Source of the DNA: Pseudomonadota bacterium
GTDB taxonomy: Bacteria; Pseudomonadota; Alphaproteobacteria; Rhodospirillales; 2-02-FULL-58-16
DNA: 8,393 bases
Direction of reading: 5' to 3'
Assembly (NCBI GenBank): GCA_022560215.1
Contig: JADFTO010000119.1
Location: 1 to 8,393, forward strand
Position 1 is the first letter of the stretch; each line of letters begins with the position of its first letter. The position numbers were made by a program, and so were the translations under genes. The notes below the pieces were generated by a model. It searched no databases. It saw only the letters and a list, made by a program, of their open reading frames with translations, and had not been told where the DNA came from. Shown here one piece after another: positions 1-7,454 of the stretch.

Positions 1-1183
<1,183 letters not shown>

Positions 1184-1189
1184 AAGCAT

Positions 1190-1197
1190 CTCCCCTC
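1190..1197 (-). promoter_or_regulatory. Ribosome binding site of gltA
   Basis: On the minus strand this reads GAGGGGAG, a strong purine-rich Shine-Dalgarno sequence ending 6 nt before the ATG at 1183. It selects that ATG as the citrate synthase start over open sequence further upstream. Confidence 0.7.
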
Positions 1198-1240
1198 GGG
1201 ACGTGGGCGGTTGGAGCGGATGTCAAATCCTTGGCTTGGC

Positions 1241-1267
1241 GGCCGCCGGACCGGGGGCGCGGCGGCC
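1241..1267 (-). repeat. GC-rich inverted repeat between gltX and gltA (possible hairpin)
   Basis: GGCCGCCG (1241-1248) and CGGCGGCC (1260-1267) form a perfect 8-bp stem with an 11-nt loop, starting 15 nt past the gltX stop codon in the direction of transcription. Its position suggests a 3'-end hairpin for the gltX message. No run of T follows on the minus strand, so it does not qualify as a standard intrinsic terminator. It may be a processing or stability element, or chance in GC-rich DNA. Confidence 0.4.
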
Positions 1268-1282
1268 CGCCCGTTTAACGAG

Positions 1283-2689
1283 TTAAGCCCTGTCCACGAC
1301 GTCATCAAGGCGGCCCAGGGTCTCTTCCTTGCCCAGGACCACCATGACGTCGAAGATTCCGGGCGACACCGTGGCGCCGCTCAGCGCGGCGCGCAACGGC
1401 TGGGCGATCTTTCCCAGTGCGATCTGTTCCTCTTGCGCCAGGCCGCGGGTGGTGGCCTCGACGGCTTCGGCGTTCCACCGCCCGATCGCGGCCAGGCTCC
1501 GGCGCAGCCGGCCCAGGCGCCGGCGCGCTTCCCCGTCCAGCACCCGGGCCGCCTTTTCGGTTAGAGGCTGAGGTCGCTTTCTGGCATAAAACATTGCATT
1601 TTCAGTCAGTTCCGTGACTGTTTTCGCGCGTTCTTTCAAGCCGGGCATGCCTTTTTCTATCCGACTCGGTGCATCCTCCGCAAGCTTTCCGTCAAGGGTC
1701 TCGGCAAGCCTGGGGAGGATCAGCCTGGTCAGTCTTTCGTCGTCGGCCAGGCGCAGGTAATGGCCGTTGAGGTTGCTCAGCTTGGCGAGATCGAAACGCG
1801 CCGGCGCGCGGCCGACGCCGTCCAGGTCGAACCACCGGATCGCCTGCTCGGTGCCGATGATTTCGTCATCCCCGTGGCTCCAGCCCAGGCGCAGGAGATA
1901 GTTGCACAACGCCTCGGGAAGATAGCCCATTTCCCGGTACGCTTCCACCGCCAGGGCCCCGTGCCGTTTCGACAGCTTGGCCCCGTCGGACCCGTGAATT
2001 AAGGGGATGTGGGCGAACGCCGGCGGCTCCCAGCCCAGCGCGTGGTAAAGCTGGGTCTGGCGGAAGGCGTTGGTCAGATGATCGTCGCCGCGAATCACGT
2101 GGGTAATTCCCATGTCGTGGTCGTCCACCACCACCGCCAGCATGTAGGTGGCGGTGCCGTCGGCGCGCAGCAGCACCATGTCGTCCAGTTGGTCGCTGGC
2201 CACCCTGACCTCGCCCTGGACCAGGTCGGCGATGGTGGTGTCACCTTCCTGGGGGGCCTTGAAGCGGATGACGGGGTCCACGCCCCGGGGCGCGTCGGCC
2301 GGGTCGCGGTCGCGCCAGCGCCCGTCGTAAAGCGCGCCCCGGCCTTCCTTCTTCGCCGCATCCCGCATCACGGCCAGTTCTTCCGGCGATGCGTAGCAGC
2401 GGTAGGCCTTGCCCTCCGAAAGCAGCTTGTCCGCCACTTCGCCATGGCGGGCGGCGCGGGAGGACTGGGACACCGCCTCGCCGTCCCAATCCAGGCCCAG
2501 CCACTCTAAGCCCTCGGTGATGGCCTGCCGGGCGGCGTCGGTGGAGCGCGCGCGGTCGGTGTCCTCGATCCTGAGCAGGAAACGCCCGTCCCAGTGCCTG
2601 GCGTAGAGCCAGTTGAAGAGCGCCGTGCGGGCGCCGCCGATGTGCAGGAAGCCCGTGGGCGAGGGGGCGAAGCGGGTGACGACGGTCAT
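1283..2689 (-). CDS. gltX: Glutamyl-tRNA synthetase
   Basis: This class I aminoacyl-tRNA synthetase attaches glutamate to tRNA(Glu) using ATP; in alphaproteobacteria such enzymes may also mischarge tRNA(Gln) for the GatCAB amidotransferase. The product is 468 residues, the usual length. The Rossmann catalytic domain begins at once with RFAPSPTGFLHIGGARTA (HIGG at 15-18), and the KMSKS-type loop is KLSKR at 238-242 (DGAKLSKRHGA). GDDHLTN lies near 201-207. The C-terminal third is the helical anticodon-binding region. The zinc-binding Cys cluster of the E. coli enzyme is not preserved: only Cys98 remains in the CYAS segment, and the second half (YDGRWRDRD) has no Cys or His. The start at 2689 places the signature at the expected distance from the N-terminus. 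The frame stays open upstream to 2884, but that would run across the divergent comEC start. No strong Shine-Dalgarno is visible. Many alphaproteobacteria have two GluRS paralogues, so the tRNA preference of this copy is not settled. Confidence 0.96.
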   Translation of the reverse strand: MTVVTRFAPSPTGFLHIGGARTALFNWLYARHWDGRFLLRIEDTDRARSTDAARQAITEGLEWLGLDWDGEAVSQSSRAARHGEVADKLLSEGKAYRCYASPEELAVMRDAAKKEGRGALYDGRWRDRDPADAPRGVDPVIRFKAPQEGDTTIADLVQGEVRVASDQLDDMVLLRADGTATYMLAVVVDDHDMGITHVIRGDDHLTNAFRQTQLYHALGWEPPAFAHIPLIHGSDGAKLSKRHGALAVEAYREMGYLPEALCNYLLRLGWSHGDDEIIGTEQAIRWFDLDGVGRAPARFDLAKLSNLNGHYLRLADDERLTRLILPRLAETLDGKLAEDAPSRIEKGMPGLKERAKTVTELTENAMFYARKRPQPLTEKAARVLDGEARRRLGRLRRSLAAIGRWNAEAVEATTRGLAQEEQIALGKIAQPLRAALSGATVSPGIFDVMVVLGKEETLGRLDDVVDRA

Positions 2690-2780
2690 GAGACGATCTG
2701 CTAAGTTAAATCCGGGTAAGGGTGTAGCACATTCGGCGAACATGCGTACCCACTCAGCCAGGGGCAAAGGGGAGGGCGGC
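2690..2780. other. Divergent intergenic region between gltX and comEC
   Basis: These 91 bp must hold the upstream signals for both gltX (minus) and comEC (plus). The region is less GC-rich than its surroundings at 2701-2745. I could not find a -35/-10 pair with acceptable spacing on either strand, nor a GAAC-N7-GAAC LexA box, so no promoter is called here. The frame of comEC is open through the whole region. Confidence 0.5.
2769..2775 (+). promoter_or_regulatory. Ribosome binding site deciding the comEC start
   Basis: GGGGAGG, containing GGAGG at 2771-2775, lies 5 nt before ATG 2781. The in-frame ATG codons at 2742 and 2793 have no comparable sequence upstream, so this site favours 2781 as the start. 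Confidence 0.65.
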
Positions 2781-4883
2781 ATGGGCGCCCGCATGGGGGC
2801 AATAATCCCTGCCATCGCGGAGGAGCTGGCCGGCGAAAGGGATCGCTGGGCGCCGTGGCTGCCGGCGGGCCTCGGCGCCGGCATCGGCCTTTATTTCGCC
2901 CTGCCGGAAGAACCGCCGTTGTGGCTGGGGCCGGCGGCGGTGGCGGCGGTCATTGGGCTGGGGTACCTCGCGCGGCGGCGGCCCGCCTTGCTTATGCTTG
3001 CCATCGGCTTGGGACTGGTCTTCGCCGGATTCGCCGTGGCCCAATGGCGCACGTTCTCCGTGGCCGCGCCCATGCTGAGCGAACGCCTGGGCCCCACCGG
3101 GGTCAGCGGGCGCGTGATCCGAATCGAACCCTTCCCCAAAGGTGCCCGCGTCACCCTCGAGAAGCCGCGCATCAGCCGGCTCCAGCCCAATCTGACACCG
3201 GAACGGATCCGCTTGCGTCTCAGGGGCCGCCAGCCCCCCCTTAATCCCGGCGACTGGGTGCGCTTTAGGGCCATGGTCATGCCGCCGTCACCGCCCGCGG
3301 CGCCCGGCGCCTTCGACTTTCAGCGTCAATCCTTTTTCCGCCAGCTGGGAGGCGTCGGCTTCGCCCTCGGCCCGGCGGTGGTCCTGGCCCCGTCCGGGGG
3401 CGGGGGATGGAATGGGCTCCTGCTGGGCTTGGAGCGGGCCCGCCAGGACATCGCGGCGAGGGTGAAGGCCGGCCTGGACGGCGTCCCGGGCGCCATCGCG
3501 GCGGCCCTGATGACGGGGGACCGCAGCGCCATACCCAAGGATACCATGGCCACCATGCGCGATTCCGGACTGGCCCACCTGCTCGCCATTTCCGGCCTCC
3601 ATATGGGGCTGGTGGCCGGCATCCTGTTCGTCGGCTTGCGCGGGGGCCTGGCCCTGGTGCCGCCGCTGGCGCTCCGCTTTCCGATCAAGAAGTGGGCGGC
3701 GGCGGCGGCGATCCTGGGCGCCTTCGCCTATGGCATGGTGGCGGGCGCCACGGTGCCCACCCAGCGGGCCTTCCTGATGATCGGCCTGGTCCTGGCGGCG
3801 GTATTGTTCGACCGCCGGGGAATTTCCATGCGGACGGTGGCCTGGGCCGCCGTCATCGTCTTGTTGTTCAGGCCCGAAAGCCTGCTCGGCCCCAGCTTTC
3901 AGCTATCCTTCGCCGCCGTCGTCGCCCTGATCGCCGTCTACGAGGCCGTCCGCGACCGCCGCCGCCTCGACGGGCCGCTGGGCTGGCGCCGGAGGATCGT
4001 CCTCTACATCGCCGGCGTGGCCCTGACCACCCTGGTCGCCGGCATGGCGACGGCGCCCTTCGCCGTCTACCACTTCAACCGCTTCGCCGATTACGGCCTG
4101 GCGGCCAACCTGATTGCCGTCCCGGTGACGGCGCTGTGGACCATGCCCTGGGCCGTCGTCGCCTTCGCCCTGATGCCCTTGGGCCTGGAAAGCCTGGCGC
4201 TGGCGCCCATGGGATGGGGTGTCGGCGTGATGACATGGGCGGCGGACACGGTATCGGCCTGGCCCGGCGCCGTCACCCTGCTGCCGGCCATGCCCACGTG
4301 GGGACTGGTGGCGATCGCGGTTGGCGGGCTGTGGCTCTGCCTGTGGCGCCGGCGCTGGCGCTTCTGGGGACTCGTGGGCGTGGCCGCCGGCCTGGCCAGC
4401 GTCGCCCTGGTCCGGCCCCCGGACATCCTCGTCGACGACCGGGGCAGGCTGTTGGCCGTCAGGACCGAAACGGGGGGACTGGCGCTCTCCAGGCCGAGAG
4501 CGGCGTCCTTCGTCGGCGGCACCTGGCTCCGCCGCGCGGGGCTGGAGGCCGAGCCCTGGCCCGCCGCGGACGAGCGCCTGGCTTGCGATTCCATGGGCTG
4601 CATCTACCGGGTGCGGGGGCACGTGGTCGCCCTGGTCCAGGCCGAGGGGGCGCTGGCCGAGGACTGCTGGATCGCCGGCCTGGTGGTCAGCATGGTGCCG
4701 GTGCTGAGGCGCTGTGCCTCGGCGAGGGTGATCGACCGCTTCGACCTCAAGCGCCAGGGCGCCCACGCCATCTGGCTGGATGAGGACGGTGGGGTGCGGA
4801 TCGAAAGCGTCAACGGGGAGAGGGGGAACCGGCCCTGGGTCGCTGGCCGGAAGCGGAAAGGAGGGGAGCGGACGCCCCGTTGA
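2781..4883 (+). CDS. comEC: ComEC/Rec2 family DNA-uptake channel protein
   Basis: ComEC is the inner-membrane channel that brings one DNA strand into the cytoplasm during natural transformation. The product is 700 residues from ATG 2781. Hydrophobic segments at about 25-40, 50-64 and 69-88 precede a soluble region (about 95-205) that matches the N-terminal OB-like DUF4131 part. The Competence domain (about 225-545) has the family hallmarks LLAISGLHMGLVAG (267-280), VPTQRAFLM (325-333) and SFQLSFAAV (372-380), with many transmembrane helices. The last ~155 residues are soluble and include LACDSMGC (600-607) and KRQGAHAIWL (657-666), but no HxHxDH metal motif, so the metallo-beta-lactamase-like nuclease domain of Gram-positive ComEC is absent or degenerate. 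This form is common in alphaproteobacteria. The gene ends 2 bp before the end of convergent lexA. Competence of this organism is not shown by this gene alone. Confidence 0.93.
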   Translation: MGARMGAIIPAIAEELAGERDRWAPWLPAGLGAGIGLYFALPEEPPLWLGPAAVAAVIGLGYLARRRPALLMLAIGLGLVFAGFAVAQWRTFSVAAPMLSERLGPTGVSGRVIRIEPFPKGARVTLEKPRISRLQPNLTPERIRLRLRGRQPPLNPGDWVRFRAMVMPPSPPAAPGAFDFQRQSFFRQLGGVGFALGPAVVLAPSGGGGWNGLLLGLERARQDIAARVKAGLDGVPGAIAAALMTGDRSAIPKDTMATMRDSGLAHLLAISGLHMGLVAGILFVGLRGGLALVPPLALRFPIKKWAAAAAILGAFAYGMVAGATVPTQRAFLMIGLVLAAVLFDRRGISMRTVAWAAVIVLLFRPESLLGPSFQLSFAAVVALIAVYEAVRDRRRLDGPLGWRRRIVLYIAGVALTTLVAGMATAPFAVYHFNRFADYGLAANLIAVPVTALWTMPWAVVAFALMPLGLESLALAPMGWGVGVMTWAADTVSAWPGAVTLLPAMPTWGLVAIAVGGLWLCLWRRRWRFWGLVGVAAGLASVALVRPPDILVDDRGRLLAVRTETGGLALSRPRAASFVGGTWLRRAGLEAEPWPAADERLACDSMGCIYRVRGHVVALVQAEGALAEDCWIAGLVVSMVPVLRRCASARVIDRFDLKRQGAHAIWLDEDGGVRIESVNGERGNRPWVAGRKRKGGERTPR

Positions 4884-4885
4884 TC

Positions 4886-5563
4886 TCAATACTTGCGGAT
4901 CAGTCCTACCAGGCTGCCCTGCACCTTGACCCGGCCGGGGCCGAAGATGCGGGTCTCGAAGTCCTTGTTGGCGGGCTCCAGGGCGATGGAGTTGCCCTTG
5001 CGGCGCAACCGTTTCAGGGTCACCTCGTTGTCGTCCACCAGGGCCACCACGATGGCGCCGTTGTCGGCGGTGTCCGAACGCTTGAGGACCACCGTGTCGC
5101 CGTCCTGGATGCCGGCGTCGTGCATGGAGTCGCCCTCCACCTCTAGGGCGAAATGTTCACCCTTGCCCACCAGGCTGGCCGGCACCTCGACGACGTTGGA
5201 ATGGTCGCCCACGGCCTCGATGGGGGTGCCCGCGGCGATGCGGCCGTAAAGGGGCAGCTGAACGGCCTCGCCGACGGGGGGAGCGGCGGCGCCCGACATC
5301 CTGAAGTCGCCTTCGATGACGTTGGGGGCGAAACTCCCAGGGGCCATGTTTTCGGGGACACGCAATACCTCGAGGGCCCGGGCCCGGTGGGGCAGGCGGC
5401 GGATGAAGCCCCGTTCCTCCAGGCCCAGGATCAGGCGGTGGATGCCGGACTTGGAACGCAGGCTCAAGGCGTCCTTCATTTCGTCGAAGGAGGGCGAAAT
5501 GCCGGTTTTCTTCAGGCGCTTATCGATAAAAATGAGGAGTTCGTACTGTTTCCTGGTGAGCAT
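4886..5563 (-). CDS. lexA: LexA repressor, SOS regulator with self-cleaving S24 peptidase domain
   Basis: LexA represses DNA-damage genes and cleaves itself when RecA filaments form on single-stranded DNA. The product is 225 residues, slightly longer than E. coli LexA (202), as usual for alphaproteobacteria. The N-terminal winged helix-turn-helix (MLTRKQYELL; SPSFDEMKDAL; SKSGIHRLILGLEERGFIRR) spans about residues 1-65, then a linker, then the S24 peptidase domain from about 100. The cleavage pair is Ala111-Gly112 (GRIAAGTPIEA), the nucleophile Ser146 (EGDSM) and the general base Lys184 (VTLKRL). Gly-to-Ser spacing is 34 residues, as in E. coli. The start at 5563 gives the conserved MLTRKQ N-terminus and has GGGAG 7 nt upstream. 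An in-frame ATG at 5614 would add 17 residues with no family counterpart. Regulation: a LexA box overlaps its own promoter at 5694-5722. Identification is secure. Confidence 0.97.
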   Translation of the reverse strand: MLTRKQYELLIFIDKRLKKTGISPSFDEMKDALSLRSKSGIHRLILGLEERGFIRRLPHRARALEVLRVPENMAPGSFAPNVIEGDFRMSGAAAPPVGEAVQLPLYGRIAAGTPIEAVGDHSNVVEVPASLVGKGEHFALEVEGDSMHDAGIQDGDTVVLKRSDTADNGAIVVALVDDNEVTLKRLRRKGNSIALEPANKDFETRIFGPGRVKVQGSLVGLIRKY

Positions 5564-5620
5564 GGTCGCGCTCCCGTTTCCAAATCGGGGCCACCGGTGC
5601 GAACCGGGGGACATTGTTCA

Positions 5621-5653
5621 CCGGCCCCCCATAAAGGCCGGTCGTTTCCGGCC
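5621..5653 (-). repeat. Alternating inverted repeats in the lexA leader
   Basis: CCGGCC (5621-5626), GGCCGG (5636-5641) and CCGGCC (5648-5653) alternate, so the middle arm can pair with either flank: a 6-bp stem with a 9-nt loop on one side, or a 6-bp stem with a 6-nt loop (TCGTTT on the plus strand) on the other. The two hairpins exclude each other. The element lies inside the predicted lexA 5' UTR, about 58-90 nt before the start codon. A regulatory role is inference; short CG-rich arms can arise by chance in DNA of this composition. Confidence 0.45.
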
Positions 5654-5668
5654 ACCCCACAAGATATA

Positions 5669-5683
5669 GAACAAACACAAAAC
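5669..5683. promoter_or_regulatory. Degenerate second LexA-like box
   Basis: GAAC-N7-AAAC on the plus strand differs by one base from the alphaproteobacterial LexA consensus GAAC-N7-GAAC. Its centre is 25 bp from that of the perfect box at 5694-5708, and it would lie just inside the start of the lexA transcript. It could be a weak co-operative operator or chance. Confidence 0.3.
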
Positions 5684-5693
5684 GTCGCTACAT

Positions 5694-5708
5694 GTTCTAG
5701 TTTGGTTC
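5694..5708 (-). promoter_or_regulatory. LexA (SOS) operator upstream of lexA
   Basis: The plus strand reads GTTC-TAGTTTG-GTTC, which on the minus strand is GAAC-N7-GAAC, an exact match to the direct-repeat LexA box known from alphaproteobacteria. It lies 131 bp upstream of the lexA start and covers the predicted -10 hexamer and most of the spacer, the geometry expected for autorepression. Confidence 0.88.
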
Positions 5709-5722
5709 TCCCTCGGCGTCAA
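5694..5722 (-). promoter_or_regulatory. Predicted sigma-70-type promoter of lexA
   Basis: On the minus strand: -35 TTGACG (5722-5717), a 17-bp spacer (5716-5700), and -10 TAGAAC (5699-5694). The -35 matches 5 of 6 consensus bases and the -10 matches 4 of 6. The spacing is optimal, and the overlap with a perfect LexA box supports it strongly. Transcription would begin near 5687, giving a leader of about 125 nt. Because moeA stops only 45 bp upstream, lexA could also receive some read-through from the trp/moa transcript. Confidence 0.72.
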
Positions 5723-5766
5723 GGGGTCTTTTCCACTTATTCGGGATTTAAGCGTGCGGGGAAGGC

Positions 5767-6981
5767 TCAGATGGAGACCAGGCCCAGGCGCAAGGGAATG
5801 ATCGGCACACGTTCGCCCTTTTTGGCCGCCGGCGCGTGGGGCGGGCGCACCACCAGGCAGTCGGCCTGGGCCAGGCGGGCCATCATGGCGCTGTCCTGGA
5901 CATCGAAGGGGGTGGCGATCGCCTCGCCGTCTCCGTCCAGCGCCAGGGCGGCGCGCAGGTAGTCCTGGCGCTGGTCGTTTTTCCCTAAGTCCCGGCCCAG
6001 AAGCGCCGTCGCGCCCGGGCCCTCGTCCCGGCGGATGCCCAGCATGGCTTCCATGGCGGGCTTCAGGAAGACCACCGTGGTGACGCCCGCGGAAACCGGG
6101 TTGCCGGGCAGGCCAAGCACGGGCACGCGGCCCAGGCGGCCGAAGATCAGGGGCTTACCCGGCCGCATGGCGACCCTGTAGAAGCCCAGTTCCAGGCCCC
6201 TGTCTTTCAGGGCCTGGCGCACCAGGTCGTAATCGCCGACCGAGGCGCCGCCGATGGTCACCAGCAGGTCGGATTCGGACGCGTCCTCGAGCAGGGCATT
6301 GAGCGACTCCGCGTCGTCCCGCGCGATGCCCAAGTTCAAGGGCTCCCCGCCCAGCGCCTTGACGTAGGCCGCCAGGGCCAGGCTGTTGGAACTGATGATC
6401 TGTTCGGGGCCGAGGGGATCGCCGGGCATGACCAGCTCGTCGCCGGTGGCCAGGATGGCGACCCGGGGACGGCGCCTGACGGTGAGCCAGGGCACGTTCA
6501 TGGCCGCCGCCAGGCCGACGTCCCGGGCCGTAATCACAGAGCCTTCGCGCAAGAGCGTCTCGCCGGCCTTGAAGTCCAGCCCCTGGGGCCGGATGTGGCG
6601 CCCGGGGACCGCCTTCTCCTTACACGTGACCTTGTTTCCATGGACTTCCGCGTCCTCCTGCATGACGACGGCGTCCGCGCCCTCGGGTACGGGCGCGCCG
6701 GTGAAGATGCGGACGGCTTGGCCTGGGCCGAGGGCGCCGTCGAAGCCCTGGCCCGCCGCCGATTCGCCGATCCGCTCCAGGGTCGTAGGCACCTCGGCCA
6801 CGTCGCCCGCGATGACGGCGTAGCCGTCCATGGCGGAGACCGCGGCGGGGGGATGGGAAACCCGGGAGGCCACGTCCCTGGCGAGCACCCGGCCGAGGGC
6901 ATCGGTAAGGCCCACCTGCTCGGCCGACAGGGGCTCGATTCCCGAAAGCACGTGCCCGAGGGCTTCTTCGACGGAGATCAT
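5767..6981 (-). CDS. moeA: Molybdopterin molybdenumtransferase MoeA
   Basis: MoeA inserts molybdenum into adenylylated molybdopterin, the last step in forming active Mo cofactor, in the cytoplasm. The product is 404 residues, the usual length (E. coli 411). Domain markers in order: SAMDGYA (49-55), IFTGAPVPEGADAVVMQE (92-109), ILATGDEL (176-183) and GGASVGDYD (244-252) in the MoCF-binding domain, MRPGKP (272-277) and GLPGNPVS (290-297), then the C-terminal beta-barrel domain IV to residue 404. Asp52 and Glu182 correspond to active-site acids of E. coli MoeA (Asp59, Glu188). The start ATG (6981-6979) overlaps the moaC stop as ATGA, with a weak GAGG upstream, which points to translational coupling. 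A longer frame open to 7230 lies entirely inside moaC and is rejected. It is the last gene of the trp/moa run, ending 45 bp before the lexA -35. Confidence 0.96.
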   Translation of the reverse strand: MISVEEALGHVLSGIEPLSAEQVGLTDALGRVLARDVASRVSHPPAAVSAMDGYAVIAGDVAEVPTTLERIGESAAGQGFDGALGPGQAVRIFTGAPVPEGADAVVMQEDAEVHGNKVTCKEKAVPGRHIRPQGLDFKAGETLLREGSVITARDVGLAAAMNVPWLTVRRRPRVAILATGDELVMPGDPLGPEQIISSNSLALAAYVKALGGEPLNLGIARDDAESLNALLEDASESDLLVTIGGASVGDYDLVRQALKDRGLELGFYRVAMRPGKPLIFGRLGRVPVLGLPGNPVSAGVTTVVFLKPAMEAMLGIRRDEGPGATALLGRDLGKNDQRQDYLRAALALDGDGEAIATPFDVQDSAMMARLAQADCLVVRPPHAPAAKKGERVPIIPLRLGLVSI

Positions 6982-7454
6982 TCTGCCTCGAAGGTTCCCG
7001 ACTTGCCGCCGGCCTTGTGGACCAGGCGGATGTCGGTGATGCGCATGGAGCGGTCCGCCGCCTTCAGCATGTCGTAGAGGGTGAGCGCGGCGACGGCGAC
7101 GGCGCACAAGGCCTCCATCTCCACCCCGGTCTTGCCCGAGAGCCGGCAGGTGGCGGTGATGTCGACGGCGTTGCGGCCGGGATCGCAGGCGAGGTCCACG
7201 TCGATCGAGGTCAGGGCCAGGGGGTGGCACAGCGGTATGAGGTCCGGCGTCTTCTTGGCGCCCATGATGCCGGCCAGGCGGGCGACGCTCAGGGGATCGC
7301 CCTTCTTCACCCCGCCGGCCGTGATCAGGGCCATGGTTTCCGGCGCCATGAGCACCGAACCACGGGCCGTGGCGGTGCGAACCGTGGCGTCCTTATCGGT
7401 GACGTCCACCATCCTGGCCTTGCCTTCTGAATCCATGTGGGTGAGCTTCGCCAT
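6978..7454 (-). CDS. moaC: Cyclic pyranopterin monophosphate synthase MoaC
   Basis: MoaC converts 3',8-cyclo-7,8-dihydro-GTP, the product of MoaA, to cyclic pyranopterin monophosphate in the first stage of Mo-cofactor synthesis. The 158-residue product has the normal family length and every expected active-site residue: Lys51 (VKKGDPL), His77 (PLCHPLAL), Glu112 and Glu114 (KTGVEMEAL), Asp128 and Lys131 (LYDMLKAAD), all at the same numbers as in E. coli MoaC. The start ATG (7454-7452) shares one base with the trpC stop (TGATG). An in-frame GTG one codon earlier (7457) is possible but less likely. The stop overlaps the moeA start. moaA is not in the window. Identification is secure. Confidence 0.97.
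   Translation of the reverse strand: MAKLTHMDSEGKARMVDVTDKDATVRTATARGSVLMAPETMALITAGGVKKGDPLSVARLAGIMGAKKTPDLIPLCHPLALTSIDVDLACDPGRNAVDITATCRLSGKTGVEMEALCAVAVAALTLYDMLKAADRSMRITDIRLVHKAGGKSGTFEAE

Noticed and set aside
1221..1226. Perfect TTGACA on the minus strand upstream of gltA.
   Set aside because: Seventeen bases downstream the sequence is CGTCCC, not a -10, and a start there would fall at the ribosome binding site; not called as a promoter.
2613..2780. Upstream extension of comEC.
   Set aside because: The extra residues would come from sequence complementary to gltX; the strong ribosome binding site sits before ATG 2781.
2690..2884. Upstream extension of gltX.
   Set aside because: It would overlap the divergent comEC start and adds 65 residues before the conserved N-terminal signature of glutamyl-tRNA synthetase.
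3693..3711. Short GGC triplet run in comEC.
   Set aside because: It encodes an alanine stretch in a membrane helix and is ordinary for this base composition.
3407..4783. Open frame of 458 codons in another frame of comEC.
   Set aside because: It overlaps the ComEC Competence domain on the same strand, and its Pro/Gly/Arg-rich translation is a typical GC-rich frame shadow.
3903..4889. Minus-strand open frame of 328 codons opposite comEC.
   Set aside because: Antisense to a secure gene, rich in Gly, Gln, His and Pro with no motif.
5564..5614. In-frame upstream ATG for lexA.
   Set aside because: LexA proteins of this group begin MLTRKQ; the extra 17 residues match nothing in the family, and a ribosome binding site precedes 5563.
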